Source of the DNA: Palsa-147 sp963707165
GTDB lineage: Bacteria > Acidobacteriota > Terriglobia > Acidiferrales > UBA7541
Direction of reading: 5' to 3'
NCBI GenBank assembly: GCA_963707165.1
Contig: CAVPPO010000005.1
Coordinates: 62,001-126,000 of the forward strand
DNA: 64,000 nt
Within the stretch, counting starts at the first letter, position 1, and the number at the start of each line of letters is the position of its first letter. The notes below the pieces were generated by a model. The model did not search any database. It saw only the letters and a list, made by a program, of their open reading frames with translations, and had not been told where the DNA came from. The position numbers were made by a program, and so were the translations under genes. Shown piece after piece: positions 53,875 through 62,155 of this stretch.

Positions 53875-54369
53875 TCACTCAATCTGACGCAGAATTTTCG
53901 GCGGAAGAATCCAAAGCAGCGTGGCCTTGCCCGCGGTGACGGATTCAAATTCTAGAGCCGCGACACCAGCTTTCTTCAAAGCCGTGAAAACCCCGCGCGC
54001 TCCTACTGCCGCGGCAATCAGCTGATCCAGATGCGGCGCGTGGCCGACGCACATCGCTTCATCGGCTTTCACGTGCGCAATTTCCTTTAAGAAATCAGCG
54101 GGATTGCTTCCCGGCCGGAGCGCCTGGCTCTGCCGGATCTTTTCCCGCGCGTATCCCAACGCTTCGGCAAAAATCTCGGCTGTCTGCGCTGAGCGAACAT
54201 AAGGGCTCGTGATCAGCAGCTGGGGTTTAACCTTCAGCTCGCTGAGCCCTTTCCCCACTTCGCGCGTCTTCTTGATTCCATCGCGCGTCAGGTATCGCTC
54301 GGTCTCCGGCGGGCAATTCGAATCCTCGCGCTCGATCGCAATTCCGTGCCGCACTAGATAGAGAATCAT
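53875..54369 (-). CDS. sixA: SixA-type phosphohistidine phosphatase
   Basis: 164 residues of the histidine phosphatase superfamily. The RHG motif is YLVRHGIAIERE; the second half holds LITSPYVRSAQTAEIFAEAL and the catalytic His in CVGHAPHLDQLI. SixA removes phosphate from phosphohistidine in HPt domains in E. coli. Here it is the last gene of an operon with Ppx/GppA (3 bases apart), so an action on phosphate carriers linked to polyphosphate is also possible. Confidence 0.87.
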   Translation of the reverse strand: MILYLVRHGIAIEREDSNCPPETERYLTRDGIKKTREVGKGLSELKVKPQLLITSPYVRSAQTAEIFAEALGYAREKIRQSQALRPGSNPADFLKEIAHVKADEAMCVGHAPHLDQLIAAAVGARGVFTALKKAGVAALEFESVTAGKATLLWILPPKILRQIE

Positions 54370-54372
54370 AGG

Positions 54373-55938
54373 TTAGGCCACTTTCACTTTCGGTTTCGTT
54401 TGCGCCCGGCGGAACACCGGCCGCAATCCGAATTCGCGCTCGAATAGAGTCGCCTTACGCGTCAGACCCGCCACATCGAGCCGCGCGCCATTCTGCATCT
54501 GCACGCGGAAGATGGCCTGCCCGCGCTCGACATCCACCGTAACGCCGCCGACCATGCGCCGGTGCTCGCTCTCGAGCCGCTCGGCGATGCGCAGCAGCGC
54601 CACGAGCATCCGCGCGTCCTCGCGGCGCGCGCCGTCGAGCGACGCGTACGATTTGTGGTCCATCTGCGGCTCAGACCTGGAATTGTGATAACGCACCAGC
54701 ACCGCCACCATGTCGCGCCGCCAGCCGCGCAAGCCGGGAATATCGCCATAGCGCACGAGATATTCGCCGTGGCGATGATGCGATTTGTGGCCGATGGCAT
54801 GGCCGACGTCGTGGAGAATTGCCGCCATTTCGAGAGTCAGCCGTTCATCTGGACTCATTTCGTGCAGCGGGCGCAATTGATCGAACAGCGAAACAGCCAA
54901 TCGCCGCACCTGTTCCGCGTGCCCCGCATCGTAATTGAAGCGGCGCGCAAACCACTCGGCACCGGCGCGCAGCCGGTCCGCCACGCGCTTTTCGTCTTCA
55001 TTCGGCGTCGCGCCGGAATATTCCGCCTCCATCAGATCAATGAGAATGCCTTCGCGCACTCCTGCGCCAGGCACGAGCATCGAACGAAGATTTAGATACT
55101 GCCCGAGCGTGGCGAGCACGATCGCTGCGATGCCCATCACTTCAGCGCGGTCGCGGCGCACGCGAAACGACCGGACCCTTGCAGGCACGTCGAGACGCGC
55201 GATGCGCCACACCTGATCGCGCAGGAGCCGCAGATTGATAGTCGGAAATCCTCGCAGCCGCGGTCCTGCGGCGATTGGCGCCAGCGCTTCGGCATTGCCG
55301 CCGCAAGCGGCGGCCACCGCGCTAGAGAGATTCGGCGGCGTAGGTATTGCAGAACGCAGGAGCATCAGCACGTGGTCTTTGATGCGCGCCGCGGCGTCTT
55401 CGGTGATTACTCCTTCGATCTTGTAAGTCTCCATGAGGCGCACCGTGCCGAGCGGCAAAGCGACGCGGCGCTTGACCAAGCCGCTCTCCAGGAAATTCAG
55501 CTCCAGACTTCCGCCGCCAAGATCAAAGATGAGGCGCGGCGTCACGTTTCCCGCGAGCGCCCGCAGCACTCCGGCGCAAACCAGCCGAGCTTCTTCCTCG
55601 CCGCTGATCACTTCGATTTCGATCCCGGACTTGCGGCGAACACGCTCGATCAGCGTGTGGCGATTGCGCGCCTCGCGGCCAGCGCTCGTAGCCACGGCGC
55701 GGTACATGGCCACGTGATGGCGGTTCATCACTCGCCGGAAATGCCGGAAGGCGCGAGCAGCTTTGGCTATCGTATCGTCGCTCAGCACGTGCCGCGTGAA
55801 GGCATTGTGACCGAGACGCACCGAAGCGCGTTCGCTGTCGAGAATTTCGTACCGGTCGGGGGAAGTAGCGCGGGCGATCACCAGCCGCAGGGCATTCGAG
55901 CCGGCGTCAATCGCGGCAATGTGGACAGGAGCGGCCAA
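54373..55938 (-). CDS. ppx: exopolyphosphatase / GppA-type phosphatase with HD domain
   Basis: 521 residues, TTG start. The ASKHA phosphatase domain (about 1-310) shows AAIDAGSNALRLVIAR, VISGEEEARLVCAGV, FDLGGGSLELNFLE and PLGTVRLMETY. The HD domain (about 330-510) has ILHDVGHAIGHKSHHRHGEY, VRYHNSRSEPQ and LLRIAERLESEHRRMVGGV. It cleaves terminal phosphate from polyphosphate and/or pppGpp. Upstream lie two dTMP-kinase-like genes (5 bases away) and downstream sixA, all on one strand. Confidence 0.9.
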   Translation of the reverse strand: MAAPVHIAAIDAGSNALRLVIARATSPDRYEILDSERASVRLGHNAFTRHVLSDDTIAKAARAFRHFRRVMNRHHVAMYRAVATSAGREARNRHTLIERVRRKSGIEIEVISGEEEARLVCAGVLRALAGNVTPRLIFDLGGGSLELNFLESGLVKRRVALPLGTVRLMETYKIEGVITEDAAARIKDHVLMLLRSAIPTPPNLSSAVAAACGGNAEALAPIAAGPRLRGFPTINLRLLRDQVWRIARLDVPARVRSFRVRRDRAEVMGIAAIVLATLGQYLNLRSMLVPGAGVREGILIDLMEAEYSGATPNEDEKRVADRLRAGAEWFARRFNYDAGHAEQVRRLAVSLFDQLRPLHEMSPDERLTLEMAAILHDVGHAIGHKSHHRHGEYLVRYGDIPGLRGWRRDMVAVLVRYHNSRSEPQMDHKSYASLDGARREDARMLVALLRIAERLESEHRRMVGGVTVDVERGQAIFRVQMQNGARLDVAGLTRKATLFEREFGLRPVFRRAQTKPKVKVA

Positions 55939-55943
55939 TTCGT

Positions 55944-56768
55944 CTATCGCCAGAGGTGCGCAAGCGCGCCCGAGGGCTGATAGTGCGTACCCTTGATGCC
56001 GAGATGCGCGCCGATTTGCTTGCGCAGTTCGCGGTTCACGGTCGAGACGCTCGTTTCGCCGTCCAGCTCGATGAAAGAATGCCGGCGCGAGAGATATTCG
56101 AATTCTTTTTTGATCAGCGATTGATAACGAATGAAGGATTGGAAGAGGTCGTTCGAAAGCGACATGTCGCGGCCGGATTCCCAGTAGCTGATGGTGTGTG
56201 ATTTCTTGAACTCGCGATCGAAAGCCACTTCAGGTTTTACGTTTAGCCAGAAGGTCAAGTCGGGCCGCAGGGCCATCTCGTAGATTCCGTGCAGATAGTC
56301 GCGGCCGATGCCGCGAACGGCGCTGCGGGCGATGAGCGTGTAAATGTAGCGGTCGGCCAGAACGATCAGGCCGGAGCGCAACGCGGGAAGAATGCGGCGC
56401 TCGAGCTGGTCGAAGAAATCGGTGCTGTACATCAGCGCGAGGGTCATGCGCGTTACCGAGTTTTCGGCGAGTAACGCGTCAATATCGTCGGCGACTAGCG
56501 AGGAACGCCGCAAGCCTGTCGTCTGAACGGCAAAGCCCTCGGATTCCAGCCACTCTGTGAGAAGCGCGATCTGCGTCGAGCGGCCCGAGCCGTCGGTGCC
56601 TTCGATGACGATCAGAGTGCCGCTCAGCTCCTCTTCGCGTACGCCGGGAAGAGACGCGCCGTAAAAACGCGAGGCGCTCTTGCCGTTGCCCTTCGTCTTC
56701 CCGTTCTTGCGCCGCGGCCGGCCATTCGGCCCGGCGCCTGGGACGATCGGAGTGTCGCGTGGCGTCAT
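55944..56768 (-). CDS. dTMP-kinase-like P-loop protein, P-loop Lys replaced by Arg
   Basis: 274 residues with an Arg/Lys/Gly-rich N-terminal extension (about 1-50). The core starts TLIVIEGTDGSGRSTQIAL, a Walker A loop with Arg in place of the Lys of GxxGxGK[ST]. Further landmarks are LMYSTDFFDQLERRILPAL and LADRYIYTLIARSAVRGIGR. It ends with a helical tail. The thymidylate kinase fold is clear, but length, extension and the altered P-loop argue against a housekeeping dTMP kinase. Its ATG overlaps the stop of the upstream paralogue. Confidence 0.8.
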   Translation of the reverse strand: MTPRDTPIVPGAGPNGRPRRKNGKTKGNGKSASRFYGASLPGVREEELSGTLIVIEGTDGSGRSTQIALLTEWLESEGFAVQTTGLRRSSLVADDIDALLAENSVTRMTLALMYSTDFFDQLERRILPALRSGLIVLADRYIYTLIARSAVRGIGRDYLHGIYEMALRPDLTFWLNVKPEVAFDREFKKSHTISYWESGRDMSLSNDLFQSFIRYQSLIKKEFEYLSRRHSFIELDGETSVSTVNRELRKQIGAHLGIKGTHYQPSGALAHLWR

Positions 56769-57505
56769 GTGGATTTCTTCGGCGCGAATTTCACGAGATC
56801 GATTCGCTCGCCGAGAATTTCGCGCATCTGCTTTTGCAGGCGGTTCACAGGAACCGTGCCATCCATCAGCACGAACTTGTCGGGCTCAATCATCTGGTCG
56901 TAATAATTCAGGATGCGCTCTTGAAAAATGCGGAAGCTCTCCGCGCGATCGAGGGAAATCCCGAGGTCCATTCCAGCTTCGTAATACTTGAGCTTGGGTC
57001 GGCCAGCCATGATTCGATTGACGGCCACATCGAGAGGCGCGCGGAAATAAAAAGTAATATCGGGAATCGGCGCAAAGCGGTAAAGATTGCGCAGCCAATG
57101 CGGAGGGCAGCCGCGGGCCACATCGCGTGCAAACGCGGTGTAAATATAGCGGTCGGCCAGAACGAGATACCCGCCGTGGAGAAGAGGAAGAATCTGGCGC
57201 TCGCAACGATCGGCAAAATCAGCAGCGTGAAGCAGCGAGAAGGTGACGGGCGTGAGCAGGCGGCGCTGCTTGCCGCGGCGCGTGGCCGATTTCACGAGCG
57301 GCGAAGAATTCCACTCCGTGAAATGCGTTCGATACCCATTGATCTCGAGCCAGCGCTTCAGAAGGTAAAGCTGCGTGCTTTTGCCCGAGCCGTCGATGCC
57401 TTCGACGACTACGAGCGCGCCGGGATAATCGTGCTTCGGCGCGCGAGCCTTCTCGGCCGGCCGCTCGGAGACGGCCGGGATTTCGATGGGCTTGGTTTCA
57501 GGCAT
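56765..57505 (-). CDS. dTMP-kinase-like P-loop protein, intact Walker A
   Basis: 246 residues from ATG 57505; a TTG at 57532 is possible. Core: GALVVVEGIDGSGKSTQLYL with a normal Walker A, LLHAADFADRCERQILPLLH, LADRYIYTAFARDVARGCPP and FYFRAPLDVAVNRIMAGRPK. It is paralogous to the next gene and overlaps it by 4 bases, so both are probably made together. A heterodimer with one catalytic subunit is a possible reading. It is first in the operon with ppx and sixA and divergent from ppk2. Confidence 0.82.
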   Translation of the reverse strand: MPETKPIEIPAVSERPAEKARAPKHDYPGALVVVEGIDGSGKSTQLYLLKRWLEINGYRTHFTEWNSSPLVKSATRRGKQRRLLTPVTFSLLHAADFADRCERQILPLLHGGYLVLADRYIYTAFARDVARGCPPHWLRNLYRFAPIPDITFYFRAPLDVAVNRIMAGRPKLKYYEAGMDLGISLDRAESFRIFQERILNYYDQMIEPDKFVLMDGTVPVNRLQKQMREILGERIDLVKFAPKKST

Positions 57506-57626
57506 TTCGAACCGATTCCGCTCGATTTCCAATCCAGTAGTTTATGATACCCCGGGGGTTAAACCCCAGCATGAATATTCTGTTACAGCAGCGTGCGAAA
57601 AGGAAAACGCGGTTTAGGAAAACACT
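57506..57626. promoter_or_regulatory. divergent promoter region between kinase operon and ppk2
   Basis: About 120 bases that must drive both the minus-strand tmk-like/ppx/sixA operon and plus-strand ppk2. The palindromic CCCCGGGGGTTAAACCCC near 57551-57568 could be an operator or hairpin. Confidence 0.35.
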
Positions 57627-58436
57627 ATGAACGTTCGAAAAGCGCTGATGGTGAAACCCGGGAAGAAAGTGAAGCTCTCCGATTACGACCCCGACGACAC
57701 GCTCGGTCACGAAAAGGGTCCGCGGACCGACGCGAAAACAGAGAGAGCTTGCGGACGGTTAGACTCGCTGCAGTATTTGCTCTACGCGGAGAAAAAGCAC
57801 GCGCTGCTGGTAGTGTTTCAAGCGCTGGACGCGGGCGGAAAGGACGGCACGATTCGCCACGTAATGTCCGGCCTGAATCCACAGGGCTGCGTGGTTGCGT
57901 CATTCAAGAAGCCTTCGCCGGAAGAACTGGCGCACGATTTTCTCTGGCGGGTACATAAAGTCGTGCCCGAACTCGGAATAATAGGAGTGTTCAATCGCTC
58001 GCACTATGAAGATGTGCTCGTGGTGCGGGTTCACGATCTGGTACCCAAGGATGTCTGGTCGGCGCGTTACGATCAGATCAATTCGTTCGAGCGGAATCTC
58101 TCCGGAAGCGGCGTGACGATCGTGAAATTTTTTTTGCACATCAGCAAAGCCGAACAGAAAAAACGCTTTCTCGAGCGCATCGACGATCCGGACCGGCGCT
58201 GGAAGATCTCGCAATCGGATTTCCTGGAAAGAAAATTCTGGGATGACTATATCAAGGCGTATGAAGAAACGTTGAGGCGTTGCAGCACGGAAGAGGCGCC
58301 TTGGTACGTGGTGCCTGCGAATAAGAAATGGTTCCGGAATTTTGTGGTGTCGCGGATTTTAGTGGAGACGCTGGAAGAGCTGAAGATGAAGTATCCGAAG
58401 CCGACGGTGGATGTCAGGGATTTGAAATGGAAATAG
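57627..58436 (+). CDS. ppk2: polyphosphate kinase 2 family phosphotransferase
   Basis: 269 residues from ATG 57627, with AGGA nine bases upstream. PPK2 landmarks: LLVVFQALDAGGKDGTIRHV (Walker A), GCVVASFKKPSPEELAHDFL, FNRSHYEDVLVVRVHDLVPK (Walker B/lid region), FFLHISKAEQKKRFLER and WYVVPANKKWFRNFVVSRIL. The enzyme moves phosphate between polyphosphate and nucleoside mono- or diphosphates. The single-domain size suits the class that phosphorylates AMP and/or ADP. It completes a cluster of polyphosphate-related genes. Confidence 0.9.
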   Translation: MNVRKALMVKPGKKVKLSDYDPDDTLGHEKGPRTDAKTERACGRLDSLQYLLYAEKKHALLVVFQALDAGGKDGTIRHVMSGLNPQGCVVASFKKPSPEELAHDFLWRVHKVVPELGIIGVFNRSHYEDVLVVRVHDLVPKDVWSARYDQINSFERNLSGSGVTIVKFFLHISKAEQKKRFLERIDDPDRRWKISQSDFLERKFWDDYIKAYEETLRRCSTEEAPWYVVPANKKWFRNFVVSRILVETLEELKMKYPKPTVDVRDLKWK

Positions 58437-58596
58437 CAGAGCTGAATTTCGTTCGGCGGGATGCTCATCGGGAAGTTTGTTAGAATCGCGCGGCTTCTTG
58501 CCTCATTGGAATTGCAGGGGCCGAAATTCGGGAGGGCGTCCCTTAAGCGCCGGTAAGGCACTTCAGGGGAAGAAGACTCTCCCCTACTGAGAGCTA

Positions 58597-59970
58597 ATGA
58601 CGCAGGCTTTGTTTCCGCGAAATTTTCGGAAGCGTTATCCGCAGGCGGTGCGCGGCGAAGGCTGCTTCATAGTCACGGCGGATGGGCGGAGGTATCTCGA
58701 CGCAGCAGGCGGAGCAGCGGTAGTGACCATCGGGCACGGAGTGCAATCCGTGGCGCGGGCGATGGCGGAGCAGGCTGAGAGGCTTGCTTACGTACATTCT
58801 TCGCAGTTCGAATCGGCGCCTGCGGCGGAATTGGCTCGGCGGCTGCTGGCGCTGGCGCCGCGATCGTTCCGCAACGGGCGCGTGTATCTCACTTCCGGCG
58901 GATCGGAAGCTACCGAAACGGCAATCAAGCTTTGCCGACAATATTTTCTCGAGCGCGGCGAGGCGAAACGCATCCGCGTGATTTCACGGAAGCAGAGCTA
59001 CCACGGAACGACGCTCGGGGCGCTCGCGGTTTCAGGAAATGTGGCACGTCGCGAGCCATTCGCACCGTTGCTGAATGAATGGGGGCACATTCCGCCGTGC
59101 TATTGCTACCGCTGCCCGATGGGATTGCGGTATCCGGAATGCAATGTAGATTGTGCCGACGAGCTAGATCGATTGCTGCGGCGCGAGAATCCTGAAAGCG
59201 TCGCGGCGTTTATCTTGGAGCCCTTGAGCGGCGCGACGCTCGGCGCAGTGCCGCCGCCGAATGGATATCTCGAGCGCATCGCTGAAATCTGCCGCATGCA
59301 TGGAATTCTGCTCATCGCCGATGAAGTGATGACCGGCACGGGCCGCACGGGGAAAACTTTCGCGGTCGAGCACTGGGGGGTCGAACCGGACATCATTCTC
59401 GTCGGCAAGGGAGTGGCGAGTGGCTACGCGCCGTTGGGCGGAGTGCTGGTGAATGACCGTGTTGTGGAAACGATTGAACGCGGCTCGGGGGTTTTTCTGC
59501 ACGGATTCACTTACAACGCGCATCCCGTGGCCGCGGCCGCTGGAGTCGCGGTGCTCGACTACATCGCCGAGAATAATCTATTCGAGCGTGTTGCCGGCGC
59601 GGGGAGCGAGTTGCGAGAGGCGCTCGAACCGCTGGCGCAACTTTCGGTTGTTGGCGACATCCGGGGAATGGGGCTGCTACAGGGAATCGAAATCGTGCGC
59701 GACCGCGAGACTCGCGAGCCGTTTCCGCCGGATGCGCACATCACCAGCCGCATCGCAGAAGATGCGATGGAAGCGGGCGTGGTGACCTATCCGATGCAGG
59801 GCTCGGTGGACGGGCGGCGCGGCGATCATATTCTTCTCGCGCCGCCGTTCACGATTTCTTCGCCGCAGATTCAGATGATTGCAAGCGCGCTGGGCAACGC
59901 GCTCAGCGAACTCGAGAATTCCCACCGCTCCAGCACCGGAGGCTCCCCTGTCGCAAAATCCTCGGAGTAA
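58597..59970 (+). CDS. class III PLP aminotransferase
   Basis: 457 residues. Motifs: YLDAAGGAAVVTIGHGVQSV, TSGGSEATETAIKLCRQYF, SYHGTTLGALAVSGN, ADEVMTGTGRTGKTFAVEHW, PLP Lys in ILVGKGVASGYAPLGG, and FLHGFTYNAHPVAAAAGVAV. A Cys-containing insert (CYCYRCPMGLRYPECNVDCA) is found in a subset of the family. The amino donor is unknown; omega-amino-acid or diaminobutyrate-type substrates are typical. The two following peptidase genes overlap in order, suggesting an operon that breaks down peptides and uses the released amino compounds. Confidence 0.87.
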   Translation: MTQALFPRNFRKRYPQAVRGEGCFIVTADGRRYLDAAGGAAVVTIGHGVQSVARAMAEQAERLAYVHSSQFESAPAAELARRLLALAPRSFRNGRVYLTSGGSEATETAIKLCRQYFLERGEAKRIRVISRKQSYHGTTLGALAVSGNVARREPFAPLLNEWGHIPPCYCYRCPMGLRYPECNVDCADELDRLLRRENPESVAAFILEPLSGATLGAVPPPNGYLERIAEICRMHGILLIADEVMTGTGRTGKTFAVEHWGVEPDIILVGKGVASGYAPLGGVLVNDRVVETIERGSGVFLHGFTYNAHPVAAAAGVAVLDYIAENNLFERVAGAGSELREALEPLAQLSVVGDIRGMGLLQGIEIVRDRETREPFPPDAHITSRIAEDAMEAGVVTYPMQGSVDGRRGDHILLAPPFTISSPQIQMIASALGNALSELENSHRSSTGGSPVAKSSE

Positions 59971-62155
59971 GAAACTTCAGCGGATTTCAATTTCAATTCA
60001 TCAGGGGGCAGTCATTGCAATCGCTGCATTGGCTGGACTCGCCGCCGCGAGCTTCGCCGACCAAATTGCACTGAAGGGCTATTCGCCCGAGACAGCGAAG
60101 CGCGAGATGGCGATCGAAAAACAATATCGCTCGCTGGCTTCGACGGAGGAAATTGCAAAATTTCATCGCTACCTGACCGCCGAGCCGCACATGGCGGGTT
60201 CGCAGCGCAATAATGAGCTTGCGCGCTGGGTCGCGGAGCAGTGGAAGCAGCAAGGAATGGAAGATGTAAAAATTCACGAATACGACGTGCTGCACTCGAA
60301 GCCGCGGGAGATCTCGCTAGAGATGATCGCGCCGGTGGAATATCGTGCGACCCTGCGCGAAGCGCCTTATGACCTGGACCCGGACACGAAGAATCCGCGG
60401 GCCTCGGGAGCGTTTCTCGGGTATTCGGCTTCGGGCGAAGTCACGGCGCCGGTGATTTATGCGCACAGCGGCAATCCGGAGGACTACGACTATCTGCACA
60501 CTCAAGGAATCAGCGTGCGCGGCAAGATCGTGCTCGTCCGCTATTCGAACCCATATAGCTACCGCGGATTCAAAGCACTGACAGCCGAACGCGAAGGCGC
60601 AGCAGCGATCTTGATCTATTCCGATCCACAAGAAGACGGCTACGGGCAGGGGAAAGTTTTCCCGGAAGGCCCGTGGGGCCCGGAAACGCACATCCAACGC
60701 GGCGCGATCACTTACGATTTTATTCAGCCGGGCGACCCGCTGACGCCAGGATGGGCGTCAGTGCCGGGAGCCAAACGCATTCCGATTGCCGAGGCGGTCT
60801 CGCTGCCGAAAATCATGGGCGTGCCGCTCTCCTGGCATGACGCGCGGCCTTTGTTGATCAACATGGATGGACCTCTGGCGCCGCAAGCGTGGCAGGGCGG
60901 ATTGCCGTTTCAATATCATCTCGGCGGCGAACGCGTGCGCGTGCATTTGAAAGTGGATATGGACACGAGCACGCAGGCGTATTTCGTCACCGAGGCTCGC
61001 ATTCGCGGCGCGGAATTGCCGGATGAGTGGATCGTGCTGGGCAATCATCGCGATGCGTGGGTGTATGGCGGGGTCGATCCTTCGAGCGGCACCGCGTCCA
61101 TGCTGGAATTGACGCGGAATCTCGGCGAGATGCTGAAGAAAGGCGTACGGCCGCGAAGGACGCTGGTGATTTGCAGTTGGGACGGCGAGGAATATGCGCT
61201 AACAGGCTCGACGGAATGGGGCGAGGAATTCGCGGACGAGTTGAAGAAAAAAGCGATCGCGTATCTGAACGTGGATTCGTCGGCGTCAGGCTCGATGTTT
61301 CATGGGACGCCGGTGGCCTCGCTCGCAACGGTGCTTGTGGACGTGAGCCGAACCCTGCCGGCACCTTCAGGAAAAACGCTGCACGATGAGTGGCGCGTAG
61401 CGCGGCAACAGCAATTGCACGAGACGCGGCCGGCGGAGGATTCGGAGCTGGCGGATACGCGCATCGGCAGCGGCTCGGACCACACTGTATTCCTCAATTT
61501 CCTCGGCATTCCCACGGTCGGCCTGGAATTCGATGGGCCGTACGGCGTGTATCACTCGCTCTACGACGATTTTTACTGGATGAATCATTTCGGCGATCCC
61601 GGCTACGAGTATCACGCGCTGATGACGCAGCTCTGGGGCCTGCTGGCGCTGCGATTGGCGAATGCGGATGTGCTGCCTTATGATTTCGAGGCCTATGGAC
61701 GCAATATCCGGTCGTTCGTCGACGAGCTCGATGTGAAGAGCCGCGTTCACGAGCATTTGGATTTGAAGCAGTTGTATGCCCACATTGATGAATTTGAGGA
61801 AGCGGGGCGGGATTTGAATGCCGCAATTGCCGCGGCGTTGGGCGGAGCTTCTTCGGGGTCGATCGACGGAGCCGCAGCAAGTCGAGCGAATTCCGATCTG
61901 ATGCAGATCGAACGCAATTGGTGCAATCCGGAGGGAATTCCGGGGCGGCCGTGGTTTAAGCATACCCTCTACGCCGCGCGTTTCACCTACGCGCATCTGG
62001 AATTGCCTGGATTGACGGAAGCTGCCGAAGCGAACGATTGGAAGCGCGCAGCAGAACAGCAAAAGATTCTTGAGAGCGAGTTGGCGAAAAATATTGCGCT
62101 CTTGCACCAGGCGCGCACTGACCTGCAAGGTAAGGGCGAACGAGGTGCGCGATGA
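59879..62155 (+). CDS. GCPII/transferrin-receptor-like M28 peptidase
   Basis: Up to 758 residues from a TTG that overlaps the previous gene by 92 bases; no better start is visible. A hydrophobic segment at about 43-60 serves as signal or anchor. A protease-associated domain (about 170-300) precedes the M28B core. Core motifs: LGNHRDAWVYGGVDPSSGTA, SWDGEEYALTGSTEW, YLNVDSSASGS, GSGSDHTVFLNFLGIPTVGL and YHSLYDDFYWMNHFGDPGYE; the di-zinc ligands are all present. A C-terminal dimerisation-like helical domain ends the chain. It resembles glutamate carboxypeptidase II. Confidence 0.88.
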   Translation: MQARWATRSANSRIPTAPAPEAPLSQNPRSKKLQRISISIHQGAVIAIAALAGLAAASFADQIALKGYSPETAKREMAIEKQYRSLASTEEIAKFHRYLTAEPHMAGSQRNNELARWVAEQWKQQGMEDVKIHEYDVLHSKPREISLEMIAPVEYRATLREAPYDLDPDTKNPRASGAFLGYSASGEVTAPVIYAHSGNPEDYDYLHTQGISVRGKIVLVRYSNPYSYRGFKALTAEREGAAAILIYSDPQEDGYGQGKVFPEGPWGPETHIQRGAITYDFIQPGDPLTPGWASVPGAKRIPIAEAVSLPKIMGVPLSWHDARPLLINMDGPLAPQAWQGGLPFQYHLGGERVRVHLKVDMDTSTQAYFVTEARIRGAELPDEWIVLGNHRDAWVYGGVDPSSGTASMLELTRNLGEMLKKGVRPRRTLVICSWDGEEYALTGSTEWGEEFADELKKKAIAYLNVDSSASGSMFHGTPVASLATVLVDVSRTLPAPSGKTLHDEWRVARQQQLHETRPAEDSELADTRIGSGSDHTVFLNFLGIPTVGLEFDGPYGVYHSLYDDFYWMNHFGDPGYEYHALMTQLWGLLALRLANADVLPYDFEAYGRNIRSFVDELDVKSRVHEHLDLKQLYAHIDEFEEAGRDLNAAIAAALGGASSGSIDGAAASRANSDLMQIERNWCNPEGIPGRPWFKHTLYAARFTYAHLELPGLTEAAEANDWKRAAEQQKILESELAKNIALLHQARTDLQGKGERGAR

